NCBI RefSeq assembly: GCF_040681875.1
Contig: NZ_JBFAZP010000006.1
Coordinates: forward strand, 1-64,000
Direction: 5' to 3'
DNA length: 64,000 bases
DNA from: Longispora sp040681875
GTDB taxonomy: Bacteria > Actinomycetota > Actinomycetes > Mycobacteriales > Micromonosporaceae
Shown piece by piece: positions 35,547-44,392 of the stretch. Numbering within the stretch: position 1 is the stretch's first letter; each line of letters opens with the position of its first letter. The notes under the pieces were generated by a model. That model did no database searches, was not told where the DNA came from, and saw only the letters and a list, made by a program, of their open reading frames with translations. Position numbers and translations under genes: made by a program.

Positions 35547-37979
35547 ATGATCCCCGAGAAGCCGTCCCTCGACGACCTGGACGCGAAGTGGTCCGCCCGG
35601 TGGGAGGCCGCCGGCACCTACCGTTTCGACAGGTCGAGGACCCGTTCCGAGGTGTACTCGATCGACACGCCGCCGCCCACCGTGAGCGGCACCCTGCACG
35701 TGGGCCACGTGTTCAGCTACACCCACACCGACATCATCGCCCGGTACCAGCGGATGCGCGGCCTGGAGGTGTTCTACCCGATCGGCTGGGACGACAACGG
35801 CCTGCCGACGGAGCGCCGCGCCCAGAACCACTACGGGGTGCGCTGCGACCCGTCGCTGCCCTACGACCCGGCGTTCACGCCGCCCGCCGTGCCGCCGAAG
35901 CGTCCGGTGGCCGTGTCCCGGCGGAACTTCATCGAACTGTGCGAGGAGATCACGGCCGCCGACGAGCGCGCGTACGAGGAGCTGTGGCGGCGGCTGGGGC
36001 TGTCGGTGGACTGGACGCTGCTGTACACGACGATCGGGGCGCGGGCCCGGCGGGTGGCGCAGCGCGCGTTCCTGCGGGCCCTGGCGGCCGGGGAGGCGTA
36101 CCAGGCGGAGGCGCCCACCGCGTGGGACACCGACCTGCGGACGGCCGTGGCGCAGGCGGAGCAGGTGGACCGGGAGGTGCCCGGGGCGTACCACACGCTG
36201 CGGTTCGGGGCCGGCGTCACCGTGGAGACGACCCGGCCGGAGCTGCTGCCGGCGTGCGTGGCTCTGGTGGCGCACCCTTCCGATGAGCGCTACCAGGCCC
36301 TTTTCGGCACCCAGGTGGAGATCCCGTTGTTCGGCCGGGCGGTGACCGTGCACCCGCACGAGTTGGCCGACCCGGAGAAGGGCACCGGGATCGCGATGGT
36401 GTGCACGTTCGGCGACGCCACCGACGTGATCTGGTGGCGGGAGCTGAAACTGCCGACCCGGGTGCTGATCGGGCGGGACGGGCGGTTCGGCGCGCCGTTC
36501 GAGGGGCTGACCGTGAAGCAGGCCCGGACCCGGGTGGTGGAGCTGCTCCGGGAGTCCGGGGACCTGCTCGGGGAGCCGCGCGCGATCACCCACCCGGTGC
36601 GGTACTACGAGAACGGCGAGCGTCCACTGGAGATCGTGAGCAGCCGGCAGTGGTTCTACCGGACGTTGGCGCACGCCGACTGGCTGGCGGAGCGGGGTCG
36701 GGAGCTGGAGTGGCACCCGGCGCACATGCGGGTGCGCTACGACCACTGGGTGGCCGGGCTGAACTCCGACTGGCTGATCAGCCGGCAGCGGCACTTCGGG
36801 GTGCCGTTCCCGGTGTGGTACCCGCTCGGCGCCGACGGGCTGCCCGACCACGCCCGGCCGATGGTGCCGCCCGAGGCGGAGCTGCCCGTGGACCCGGCGA
36901 CGGACTGCCCGCCCGGGTTCACCGAGGCCGACCGGGGGGTGCGGTTCGTGGCCGACCCGGACGTGATGGACACGTGGGCCACGTCGTCGCTGACGCCTCG
37001 GATCGCGTGCGGCTGGGGGGACGACGAGGACCTGTTCGCGCGGACGTACCCGATGGACCTGCGCGCCCAGGCACACGAGATCATCCGGACCTGGCTGTTC
37101 ACGTCGGTGCTGCGCGACCCGGAGCGGTTGCCGTGGCGGCACGCGGCGATCTCCGGCTGGATCCTGGACACCAAGCGGAAGAAGATGGGCAAGTCGGCGG
37201 GCAACGCGCTCGAACCGCTGGAGTTGCTGGCGGAGTTCGGGCCGGACGGGGCGCGGTACTGGGCGGCGCAGGGCCGGCTCGGGGTGGACACCCAGTTCGA
37301 CCCGGCGCAGATGAAGGTGGGGCGGCGGCTGGCGACGAAGCTGCTGAACGTGGGGCGGTTCGTGCTGTCGCTGCCCGGGGGCGACTCGGGGGCCACGGCG
37401 ACGCTGGACCGGGCGTTGCTGGCGCGGCTGGCCGACACGGTGGCCGAGTGCACGGCCGCGTTGGAGTCCTACGAGCACACCCGGGCGTTGAACGCGGCCG
37501 AGGCGTTCCTGTGGACGTTCTGCGACGACTACCTGGAACTGGTGAAGGAGCGGGCGTACTCGGGGGACGCGTCGGCGGTGGGGACGCTGCGGGCCGGGTT
37601 GGACGGGGTGTCGCGGTTGTTGGCGCCGTTCGTGCCGTTCGCCACGGAGGAGGTGTGGTCGTGGTGGCGGGAGGGGTCCGTGCATCGGGCGACCTGGCCG
37701 GGTGGGCTGTGGGGGGCCGGGGCCGGAGGCTCCGGCGGGGGCCGTGCGTTGGAGAGGGGCTCCGAGGGGGACGCCGGGCTCGTGGTGGCGGCGGAGCTGA
37801 TCGCGGCGGTGCGCAAGGCGAAGTCGACGGCGCGGGTGTCGATGCGGGCGCCGGTGGCGGAGCTGGTGCTGACCGGGATGGAGCTGGCGGAGGATCTGGT
37901 GGCGGATGTGGTGGCTGCGGGGAAGGTGGAGCGGGTGACGTTCCTGCCGGGGGCTGCGGGGGTGGAGGTGCGGCTGTAG
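35547..37979 (+). CDS. valS: valine--tRNA ligase
   Basis: An 810-residue class I aminoacyl-tRNA synthetase that charges tRNA-Val. HIGH appears as HVGH near residue 51 in PPPTVSGTLHVGHVFSYTHT, the editing domain follows (FGAGVTVETTRPELLPACVA), and KMSKS appears as KKMGKSAGN near 546. The C-terminal anticodon domain has EEVWSWWREGSVHRATWP. The wording is that of the second, archaeal/eukaryote-like ValS type known in Streptomyces, shorter than the usual bacterial enzyme. ATG 35547 is used because GAGAGG lies seven bases upstream; 35526 is an alternative. Some actinomycetes carry two ValS genes, and whether this is the only one here cannot be seen. Confidence 0.95.
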   Translation: MIPEKPSLDDLDAKWSARWEAAGTYRFDRSRTRSEVYSIDTPPPTVSGTLHVGHVFSYTHTDIIARYQRMRGLEVFYPIGWDDNGLPTERRAQNHYGVRCDPSLPYDPAFTPPAVPPKRPVAVSRRNFIELCEEITAADERAYEELWRRLGLSVDWTLLYTTIGARARRVAQRAFLRALAAGEAYQAEAPTAWDTDLRTAVAQAEQVDREVPGAYHTLRFGAGVTVETTRPELLPACVALVAHPSDERYQALFGTQVEIPLFGRAVTVHPHELADPEKGTGIAMVCTFGDATDVIWWRELKLPTRVLIGRDGRFGAPFEGLTVKQARTRVVELLRESGDLLGEPRAITHPVRYYENGERPLEIVSSRQWFYRTLAHADWLAERGRELEWHPAHMRVRYDHWVAGLNSDWLISRQRHFGVPFPVWYPLGADGLPDHARPMVPPEAELPVDPATDCPPGFTEADRGVRFVADPDVMDTWATSSLTPRIACGWGDDEDLFARTYPMDLRAQAHEIIRTWLFTSVLRDPERLPWRHAAISGWILDTKRKKMGKSAGNALEPLELLAEFGPDGARYWAAQGRLGVDTQFDPAQMKVGRRLATKLLNVGRFVLSLPGGDSGATATLDRALLARLADTVAECTAALESYEHTRALNAAEAFLWTFCDDYLELVKERAYSGDASAVGTLRAGLDGVSRLLAPFVPFATEEVWSWWREGSVHRATWPGGLWGAGAGGSGGGRALERGSEGDAGLVVAAELIAAVRKAKSTARVSMRAPVAELVLTGMELAEDLVADVVAAGKVERVTFLPGAAGVEVRL

Positions 37980-38164
37980 GCGCCGCCCGGACGGGGGCGT
38001 CGTCGGGATGACCGGCGACGGCCTCTCGGGGGTGGGCGGAGCGCCCCCGTCGGGGGCGCGGGGCCGGCATGCCCGGTGGGGCGGGGCGGGTGCGGAGCGC
38101 CCGCCGGGGTGTGGCGGGGCAGGGACGGCCGATGCGTGCCGGGGGCTCCGGTACCCGTAGCCGG

Positions 38165-38593
38165 CTAGGGGTTTCGGATCTTTCGCCAGACGCGGATCAG
38201 GTCGGCGGTGTCCTGGGCGTCCAGTTTGTCGGTGAAGGAGGGGGCGACGGCGGCGCGGCGGGTGGCGTCGGCGGCGGCGTAGAGGGCGCGGCCGGCGTCG
38301 GTGAGGACGACGGTGACGGCGCGGGCGTCGGTGGGACTGGGCCGGCGGTCGATCAGGCCCCGCGCGGCGAGCTCGTCGAGGACCCGGGACAGCCGGCTGC
38401 GGGACAGCATGGCGGCCTCCCCCAGGTGGGTGGGGCTGACGGGGCCGGTCTGCTGGTCGAGCCAGAAGAGGGCCTCGAACCAGGACAGCGGCATCGCGTG
38501 CGTGGCGGTGAGCGCCTTGTCCACGAGGCAGGTCAGGGCGTTGCCGGCCCAGATCAGCCCGTAGAAGGCCCGGTCTTCCTCCGTATCGAACAT
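38165..38593 (-). CDS. MarR-family transcriptional regulator
   Basis: A 142-residue MarR regulator with LSRVLDELAARGLIDRRPSP as recognition-helix region and the DARAVTVVLTDAGRAL wing. It is divergent from an NADP-dependent reductase by 54 bases, with a perfect palindrome between them. It probably represses itself and the reductase until an electrophile or aromatic inducer binds. Confidence 0.9.
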   Translation of the reverse strand: MFDTEEDRAFYGLIWAGNALTCLVDKALTATHAMPLSWFEALFWLDQQTGPVSPTHLGEAAMLSRSRLSRVLDELAARGLIDRRPSPTDARAVTVVLTDAGRALYAAADATRRAAVAPSFTDKLDAQDTADLIRVWRKIRNP

Positions 38594-38613
38594 CACCCCA
38601 GCGTAGATGTATG

Positions 38614-38627
38614 TGCGTGCGCACGCA
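38614..38627. promoter_or_regulatory. MarR operator palindrome
   Basis: TGCGTGCGCACGCA, a perfect 14-base palindrome midway between the divergent starts at 38593 and 38648. Both promoters must overlap it. Confidence 0.7.
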
Positions 38628-38647
38628 ACTGTGCTACGGTCGATCAC

Positions 38648-39646
38648 ATGCTGAGTCGTGAGATCCACCTTGTGTCCCGTCCGGTCGGCGAGCCGAAGCC
38701 CTCGGACTTCGCCCTGGTCACCGCCGAGGTGCCGGAGCCGGGCCCCGGCCAGGTCGTGGTCCGCAACACGTTCATGTCCGTCGACCCGTACATGCGGGGC
38801 CGGATGAACGACGTGAAGTCCTACGTCCCGCCGTTCGCGCTGGACGCGGTCATGGACGGCGGCGCGGTCGGCGAGGTCGTCGCGTCCGACTCCCCCGACG
38901 TGCCGGTCGGCGCGACGGTGCTGCACGGCCTGGGCTGGCGGGAGTTCGCGCTGGTGGACGCCGCCCGCGTCCGCGTCGTCGACGCCACCCTCGCGCCCGC
39001 CTCGGCGTATCTCGGGGTGCTGGGCATGCCGGGCCTCACCGCGTACGCGGGCCTGCTCGCCGTGGCGGAGTTCCAGGCCGGCGAGACCGTGTTCGTGTCC
39101 GGCGCGGCCGGCGCGGTCGGCAGCCTGGTCGGCCAGTTCGCCCGACTGCTCGGCGCGGGCCGGGTCGTCGGTTCGGCCGGCGGCCCCGACAAGGCCACCC
39201 GCCTGGTCAAGGACTTCGGCTTCGACGCCGCCATCGACTACCGGGCCGGCGACCTGCGCGGGCAGCTGGCCGAGGCCGCCCCGGACGGCATCGACGTGTA
39301 CTTCGACAATGTCGGCGGCGAGCACCTCGAGGCCGCGATCGGCGCGCTGAACGTGCACGGCCGGGCGGCGCTGTGCGGGGCGATCAGCCAGTACAACGCC
39401 ACGGAGCCGGTGCCCGGGCCGCGCAACCTGGCCCTCGCGATCGGCAAGCGGCTGACCCTGCGCGGCATGCTGGTCGGCGACCACAACGACCTCGCCCCGC
39501 AGTTCGTCCAGCAGGTCGCGGGGTGGCTCGCGAGCGGCGAGGTCACGGCGGAGGAGACCGTCGTGGACGGGATCGGCAACGCCGTCGACGCGTTCCTCGG
39601 GATGATGCGGGGCGCCAACACCGGCAAGATGCTGGTCCGGCTGTAA
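38648..39646 (+). CDS. NADP-dependent medium-chain reductase (CurA/PTGR-like)
   Basis: A 332-residue zinc-independent MDR protein. The N-terminal GroES-like part is followed by MSVDPYMRGRMND, typical of leukotriene B4 12-hydroxydehydrogenase/CurA enzymes. The Rossmann part has VFVSGAAGAVGSLVGQFAR near residue 150, then DYFDNVGGEHLEAAIGALN in part. It reduces activated C=C bonds using NADPH. It stands alone under the divergent MarR gene, which suggests a detoxification role. Confidence 0.9.
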   Translation: MLSREIHLVSRPVGEPKPSDFALVTAEVPEPGPGQVVVRNTFMSVDPYMRGRMNDVKSYVPPFALDAVMDGGAVGEVVASDSPDVPVGATVLHGLGWREFALVDAARVRVVDATLAPASAYLGVLGMPGLTAYAGLLAVAEFQAGETVFVSGAAGAVGSLVGQFARLLGAGRVVGSAGGPDKATRLVKDFGFDAAIDYRAGDLRGQLAEAAPDGIDVYFDNVGGEHLEAAIGALNVHGRAALCGAISQYNATEPVPGPRNLALAIGKRLTLRGMLVGDHNDLAPQFVQQVAGWLASGEVTAEETVVDGIGNAVDAFLGMMRGANTGKMLVRL

Positions 39647-39657
39647 CCACCGCGCGG

Positions 39658-39687
39658 AGGCCGGCCCGGGAGTTCCCGGGCCGGCCT
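39658..39687. terminator. hairpin terminator after the reductase gene
   Basis: A 13-bp perfect stem AGGCCGGCCCGGG with loop AGTT and its complement, 12 bases after the stop codon. Confidence 0.85.
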
Positions 39688-39751
39688 CACTGTATGCACA
39701 TGGACAGTCACAAAACGCTTATGGGTACTGCGATCTCGCCGACTTCCGACG

Positions 39752-39779
39752 TTGAGGACTGGCCGGTACTCGATACCAT
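39752..39779 (+). promoter_or_regulatory. candidate promoter of the glycan operon
   Basis: TTGAGG (39752-39757), 16 bases, TACCAT (39774-39779), with the ribosome site GAAGAGGAA before the ATG at 39814. The flanking AT-richer stretch (39705-39745) is unusual for this genome. Confidence 0.4.
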
Positions 39780-39813
39780 CAGGGCGCACCATTCCTTACC
39801 CTGAAGAGGAACC

Positions 39814-41724
39814 ATGGCGAAGGTCGGCCCGTACGCGCTGCTCCAGCTCCTGAGCGACTCCCATATCGCCCAAACCTGGCTGGCGCAGAGTGACGACGGC
39901 CAGCGGTTCACCGTCGTCGTGATGACCGACGGGGCCAAGCGCAACAGCGCGCACCGGTCCACCTTCAGCTTCGCGATGGTCTTCATCAACCAGGTGCTCT
40001 CCGGGCAGAACCTGGTCGCCGCGACCGACCCCGCCGGCAAGCGGCCCTGGATCGCCTTCCACGGCGAGAACCACGACGCCGCCCGCCAGTTCCTCGGCGC
40101 GATGAACATCCCGTTCGCCCCGGACGCCGGCACGGGCCAGCCCGGCCGGGGCTGGGCGCCGGAGCCGATGTCGGCCGAGCTGACCGTGCCGCAGGTGTTC
40201 CCCGCGCCGCCGGAGCCGGAGCAGGCGACGATCCTGCAGCCGATCCCACAGGAGGATCGCCGGTTCCTGCCGCCGGGGGCGTTCCCCTCGTCGTTGACGT
40301 CGCCGGAGCCCGTGGCCGCGCCGCGCGCGCCGGAGTCGGCGACCCCGCCGCACGGGTCGGAGCCGACGGCCGTGCTCGGGTTCCCGCCGGACCAGGGCAG
40401 CACGCCGCCTAGCGGCCTGCCGCAGGTCGGGCGGCAGCCGGGGGTGTTCGCCGCGCCCGAGCCGCCGACCGTGCCGCAGCAGGCCGGGCCCGGGGCGGGC
40501 GCTCCGCCGGTGGCGGGGCATCCGCAGGCGCCCGGGGTGGGCGCGCCGCATCCGGGGCAGCCCGGGGCCGCGCAGCCGGGGCCGCAGCAGTGGCCGGGGC
40601 AGGCGCAGCAGGCTCCCGGACAGTTCCCGGGCCAGGTCGGTCCTGGACAGGTCGGTCCCGGACAGGTCGGTCCCGGACAGGTCGGCCAGGGGCAGCCCGG
40701 TCCGGGGCAGGCGTGGCAGGGGCAGGCCGTGACCGGGCACCAGTGGCCGGGGCAGCCGGTTCCGGGCCAGGGCGGTCCCGTCCCGCCGCAGGCCGCGCCG
40801 CAGTGGCCCGGCGCCCCCGTACAGGGCGCGCCGGTCGGCGCCCCGCAGAGCGCCCCGCCCGCGCCGGGCTGGCCCACGCCGCCCGTGTCCGCCGCGCCGT
40901 ACCCGGTGTCGGGAATGCCCGGTTCGGTGTCCGCCGCGCCGTACCCCGTGTCGGGGCCGGCCGGGCAGGTCTCGGGCACGCCGTACAGCGCGCCGCCGGG
41001 ACAGGCGTCCGGGGTGCCCTACACCGCCGCGGGGTATCCGCCGCCGAAGAAGTCGCGCAAGGGGCTCTTCCTGGTGCTCGGCGCGTTGGCGCTGGTCGTC
41101 GTGCTGCTGCTCGGCGGCGGCGTGGTGGCGTACCTGGAACTGAGCAAGAAGGCCGACCCGAAGCCGAGCCCGCAGGCCGAGCCGGAGCCGACGACGGGCG
41201 TGGTGCCCGGCCTCGAACCCCCGCAGGTCGCCGTCTGGCCGAACTACTGGGCGGTCTACAAGCCGACCGACAAGACCGTCCCCTCCAACACCAAGGGCGA
41301 GGTCGGGTTCGACTTCAAGGTCCCGACGACGTGGACGTGCGCCAAGCAGCAGGTCAAGCCCGGCTGGCCGACGATGTTCCAGTGCGGCGACGGTTCGGGC
41401 GCGGCCGGGGCCCCGAGCGGGCAGCTCGTGGTGCGCGACTGCCCCGACGGCTGCGGCGAGGACAGGCAGAAGGAGCTCCGGCGCAAGGAGAACGCCTGGG
41501 GCCTGCAGTGGTTCAAGGCCGAGGACGGCACGTTGTACGCCCGGGACAAGGAGGGCGTCGAGGACGGCGGCCAGAAGCAGTACCGGCTGGTAGTGGTCCG
41601 GTACGCGCGCAGCAAGCCCGGCGGCCCCCTCGACCGCCAGGTGACCCTGCGTCTGACGTCCTCCACCGAGCTGGGCTGGCACCTGCAACGCGTCGCCAAC
41701 GAGCTCCGTACCGCGGTCGCCTAG
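39814..41724 (+). CDS. membrane protein with degenerate protein-kinase N-lobe, linker, TM helix and secreted domain
   Basis: A 636-residue protein with three parts. Residues 1-100 follow a Ser/Thr kinase N-lobe (KVGPYALLQLLSDSHIAQTW, LAQSDDGQRFTVVVM): a GPY start, then a P-loop region with no glycine loop and no conserved lysine, so catalysis is not expected. Residues about 105-405 are Pro/Gly/Gln-rich with tandem repeats. One helix (about 414-438, FLVLGALALVVVLLLGGGVV) is followed by an external domain of about 170 residues with cysteine pairs (TWTCAKQQ, MFQCGDG, VRDCPDGCGED). It may be a scaffold or sensor for the polysaccharide synthase downstream, with which it shares an operon (17-base gap). 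No known family assignment. Confidence 0.75.
   Translation: MAKVGPYALLQLLSDSHIAQTWLAQSDDGQRFTVVVMTDGAKRNSAHRSTFSFAMVFINQVLSGQNLVAATDPAGKRPWIAFHGENHDAARQFLGAMNIPFAPDAGTGQPGRGWAPEPMSAELTVPQVFPAPPEPEQATILQPIPQEDRRFLPPGAFPSSLTSPEPVAAPRAPESATPPHGSEPTAVLGFPPDQGSTPPSGLPQVGRQPGVFAAPEPPTVPQQAGPGAGAPPVAGHPQAPGVGAPHPGQPGAAQPGPQQWPGQAQQAPGQFPGQVGPGQVGPGQVGPGQVGQGQPGPGQAWQGQAVTGHQWPGQPVPGQGGPVPPQAAPQWPGAPVQGAPVGAPQSAPPAPGWPTPPVSAAPYPVSGMPGSVSAAPYPVSGPAGQVSGTPYSAPPGQASGVPYTAAGYPPPKKSRKGLFLVLGALALVVVLLLGGGVVAYLELSKKADPKPSPQAEPEPTTGVVPGLEPPQVAVWPNYWAVYKPTDKTVPSNTKGEVGFDFKVPTTWTCAKQQVKPGWPTMFQCGDGSGAAGAPSGQLVVRDCPDGCGEDRQKELRRKENAWGLQWFKAEDGTLYARDKEGVEDGGQKQYRLVVVRYARSKPGGPLDRQVTLRLTSSTELGWHLQRVANELRTAVA
40633..40692 (+). 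repeat. 15-bp tandem repeat in the linker
   Basis: Three near-identical copies and a partial fourth of CAGGTCGGTCCCGGA encode repeating GQVGP units. The repeat is likely length-variable between strains. Confidence 0.8.
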
Positions 41725-41741
41725 GCCGGCGACCGGAAACG

Positions 41742-43391
41742 ATGCGACCCCTCCTGACCAGGCGCACCCCGCGGGGCGTCGATCCGACGCTCACCGCCGA
41801 GTTCCGGATCCCCGGCGAGCTGCGGCTCCCGACCCAGCGCTCGACCGGCCCCCTCCGGCCGGCGTACGCGCCCGTCCCGTTGCCCCCGACGGACGACGAG
41901 AAGTACGTGCACCGCAAGCGCCGGCTGGTCGCGTTGATGCTCGCGTCGCTGGTCAGCTTCACCTGCCTGACCGTGAGCCAGGTGCTGTTCCTGCGGATGT
42001 CCCCGTGGCTGCTGCTGTTCACGCCGCTGCTCGGGTTCACGATCGTGTACTACGTGATCTCGTTCGTGGTCAACGTCGGTACCCGCGACTTCGACATGCG
42101 CGCGCACAGCCGGCTGGTGGCGGGGTGGCGGCCCGAGAAGTACCCGTCGGTGGACGTCTTCCTGCCGATCTGCGGGGAGCCGGCGCACGTGGTCGGCAAC
42201 ACGTGGGCCTGCGTGCGGAAGATGGTGGCCCGCTATCCGGGCGAGATCCGGGTGCACGTGCTGGACGACTCCCCCGACGACGGCCTGCGGCGGACGGCCC
42301 TGGGGTTCGGGTTCCGCTACCTGCGGCGGCCCAACCGGGGCTGGTTCAAGAAGGCCGGCAACATGCGGCACGCCTTCGAGCGCACCGACCACGACTTCAT
42401 CCTGGTCCTCGACGCGGACTTCGCGCCCCGGGCCGACATGCTCGAGGAGCTCCTGCCGTACTTCGACGACGCGCCCGACCTGGGCATCGTGCAGTCGCCG
42501 CAGTACTTCCGGGTGCACAAGGGCCAGGGCTGGCTCGAACGGGGCGCCGGCACGGTCCAGGAGCTGTTCTACCGTTCCGTGCAGGTCTCCCGGCAGCACC
42601 ACGGCGCGGCGATCTGCGTGGGGAGCTGCGCCGTCTACCGGCGCGCGGCGTTGGACGCGATCGGCGGCACGGCTCTGATCGAGCACTCCGAGGACGTGCA
42701 CACCGGCTTCAACCTGCGGGTCGAGGGCTGGGGCCTGCGGTACGTCCCGGTGGTGCTGGCGGCCGGGTTGTGCCCGAGCAACGTGGACTCGTTCTTCACC
42801 CAGCAGTACCGGTGGTGCGCCGGTTCCATGAGCCTGCTGAGTTCGCGGAAGTTCTGGCGGACGAAGCTCAGCCTGCGGGCCCGCCTGTCCTACGTGTCCG
42901 GTTTCTGTTACTACGTTCACACCGGGCTCTACACGCTGGTCACCCCGGCGCTCCCCCTGGTGCTGCTGGCGGTGTTCCCCAGCCAGATCGCGGTGCTCAA
43001 CTACGTGCTGATCATCCCGAGCATCATCTACAACCTGGCGGTCGTGCCCCTCTGGCACCGCACCCCGTACGGGGTGGACGTGTTCACCGTGAAGCTGATC
43101 TACGGCTGGGCGCACATGTTCGCCGTGTGGGACATCCTCCGGGGCCGCCCGATGGGCTGGCAGCCGACCGGCGGCACCGCGAAGAAGGACCGGACCCGGC
43201 GGCTGTGGCACGGACTGCGGTTCTGGACCACCGGGCTGTCCCTCGCCTGGGTCGGCCTCGCCGGGGCCCGGATGTTCACCGGCCCGCCGCTGGACTACGT
43301 GCCGATGTTCCTGTCCGGGATGTTCGCCCTGCTCATCGCCCTACAGTCGTTGCTGGTGAAGCCCACCCGCGACATCGAGGTCATCGCATGA
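41742..43391 (+). CDS. cellulose-synthase-like family 2 glycosyltransferase
   Basis: A 549-residue processive GT2 enzyme. Two N-terminal helices (about 66-85 and 92-112) precede the catalytic domain: DDSPDDG near 174, ILVLDADFAPR near 224, SEDVHTG near 316 and QQYRWCAG near 354, the D, DxD, (T/S)ED, QxxRW signature of cellulose/beta-glucan synthases. Four to five C-terminal helices form the pore. It should polymerise sugar-nucleotide units and translocate the chain. The product cannot be called; the GH26 and GT-C partners suggest a gluco- or mannan-type polymer rather than plain cellulose, and no PilZ or BcsB-like partner is present. Confidence 0.9.
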   Translation: MRPLLTRRTPRGVDPTLTAEFRIPGELRLPTQRSTGPLRPAYAPVPLPPTDDEKYVHRKRRLVALMLASLVSFTCLTVSQVLFLRMSPWLLLFTPLLGFTIVYYVISFVVNVGTRDFDMRAHSRLVAGWRPEKYPSVDVFLPICGEPAHVVGNTWACVRKMVARYPGEIRVHVLDDSPDDGLRRTALGFGFRYLRRPNRGWFKKAGNMRHAFERTDHDFILVLDADFAPRADMLEELLPYFDDAPDLGIVQSPQYFRVHKGQGWLERGAGTVQELFYRSVQVSRQHHGAAICVGSCAVYRRAALDAIGGTALIEHSEDVHTGFNLRVEGWGLRYVPVVLAAGLCPSNVDSFFTQQYRWCAGSMSLLSSRKFWRTKLSLRARLSYVSGFCYYVHTGLYTLVTPALPLVLLAVFPSQIAVLNYVLIIPSIIYNLAVVPLWHRTPYGVDVFTVKLIYGWAHMFAVWDILRGRPMGWQPTGGTAKKDRTRRLWHGLRFWTTGLSLAWVGLAGARMFTGPPLDYVPMFLSGMFALLIALQSLLVKPTRDIEVIA

Positions 43392-44392
43392 AGTCGAAGT
43401 ACCTTTTCATGATCATGGCCATCCTCGCGGTGGCGGCGATCGAGGTCGCGGTGGTGCGCACGATCCCGATCCGGGGGCACGCGGGCGGGATCCTGGCCGC
43501 GCCGATCAACGAGCCGACCCAGGCCCCCGCGCCGACGTACGACGTGAGCCGGCTGGTGTCGCCGAAGACGAAGTACCTGGGCGTGTCGGTGGCCGGCGGC
43601 GCGGACGCGGGGCGGATCAGGGCGCACGCCGAGCGGACCGGCAAGGAACCGAACCTGGTCTCGATCTTCGAGAGCTTCAAGGACGGGTTCGCCGCGTCCG
43701 AGGCCCGCCGGCTGCACGAGGGCGGCAGCATGGCGTTCATCCGGTGGGAGCCGTTCGACATTCCCATGAAGGACATCGCCGAGGGCAAGCAGGACACGTA
43801 CGTCACCGGGTTCGCCAAGGCGGTGCGGAACCTGAACCTGCCGATCGCGATGACCTTCGCCCACGAGATGAACGGGCACTGGTACTCGTGGGGCACGAAG
43901 GGCAACACCCCCGAGGAGTACGTCGCGGCCTGGCGGCACGTGCACGACATCTTCCGGGCCCAGAACGCGACCAACGTGCTGTGGGCCTGGACCCCCAACG
44001 TGATCAACCCGGTGCGCGGCGTCGAACTCGGCCCGCTGTACCCGGGGGACACCTACGTCGACTGGGTCGGCCTGGACGGCTACTACACCCTCGACGGCCA
44101 GCGGAACTTCAAGGACCTGTTCGGCCCGTCGATCGCGGCCGTCCGGAAGTTCACCGCGAAGCCGATCATCATCGTGGAGACCGGGGTCGAGCTGAACCCG
44201 TCCCGGCCCAGCCAGATCGTCAACCTGATGACCAACGTGGCCGCCAGCCCCGACGTGATCGGGATCGTCTACTTCAACATCAACGGCTCCGGGGACTGGA
44301 ACATCGACAACGACCCGGCGGCACTGAAGGCGATGCGGGAACAGGCCCAGAATCCGGTGTTCGGCTTCAGTGTCAAGGAGTACGCGGGATGA
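43388..44392 (+). CDS. membrane-anchored GH26-like glycoside hydrolase
   Basis: A 334-residue protein with a signal anchor (about 5-25) and a catalytic domain from about residue 55. The GH26-type acid/base motif TFAHEMNGHWYSWG has Glu near 160, and the nucleophile is likely Glu near 264 in IIIVETGVE. GH26 enzymes cleave beta-mannans or beta-1,3/1,4-glucans. Its start overlaps the GT2 stop (ATGA), so production is coupled to the synthase. By analogy with BcsZ-type hydrolases in cellulose operons, it probably trims or quality-controls the nascent chain outside the cell. Confidence 0.85.
   Translation: MKSKYLFMIMAILAVAAIEVAVVRTIPIRGHAGGILAAPINEPTQAPAPTYDVSRLVSPKTKYLGVSVAGGADAGRIRAHAERTGKEPNLVSIFESFKDGFAASEARRLHEGGSMAFIRWEPFDIPMKDIAEGKQDTYVTGFAKAVRNLNLPIAMTFAHEMNGHWYSWGTKGNTPEEYVAAWRHVHDIFRAQNATNVLWAWTPNVINPVRGVELGPLYPGDTYVDWVGLDGYYTLDGQRNFKDLFGPSIAAVRKFTAKPIIIVETGVELNPSRPSQIVNLMTNVAASPDVIGIVYFNINGSGDWNIDNDPAALKAMREQAQNPVFGFSVKEYAG

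Noticed and set aside
39708..40979. A long minus-strand frame of 423 codons rich in Cys, Gly and Pro
   Set aside because: It is antisense of the Pro/Gly/Gln linker of the kinase-like membrane protein and has no family resemblance.
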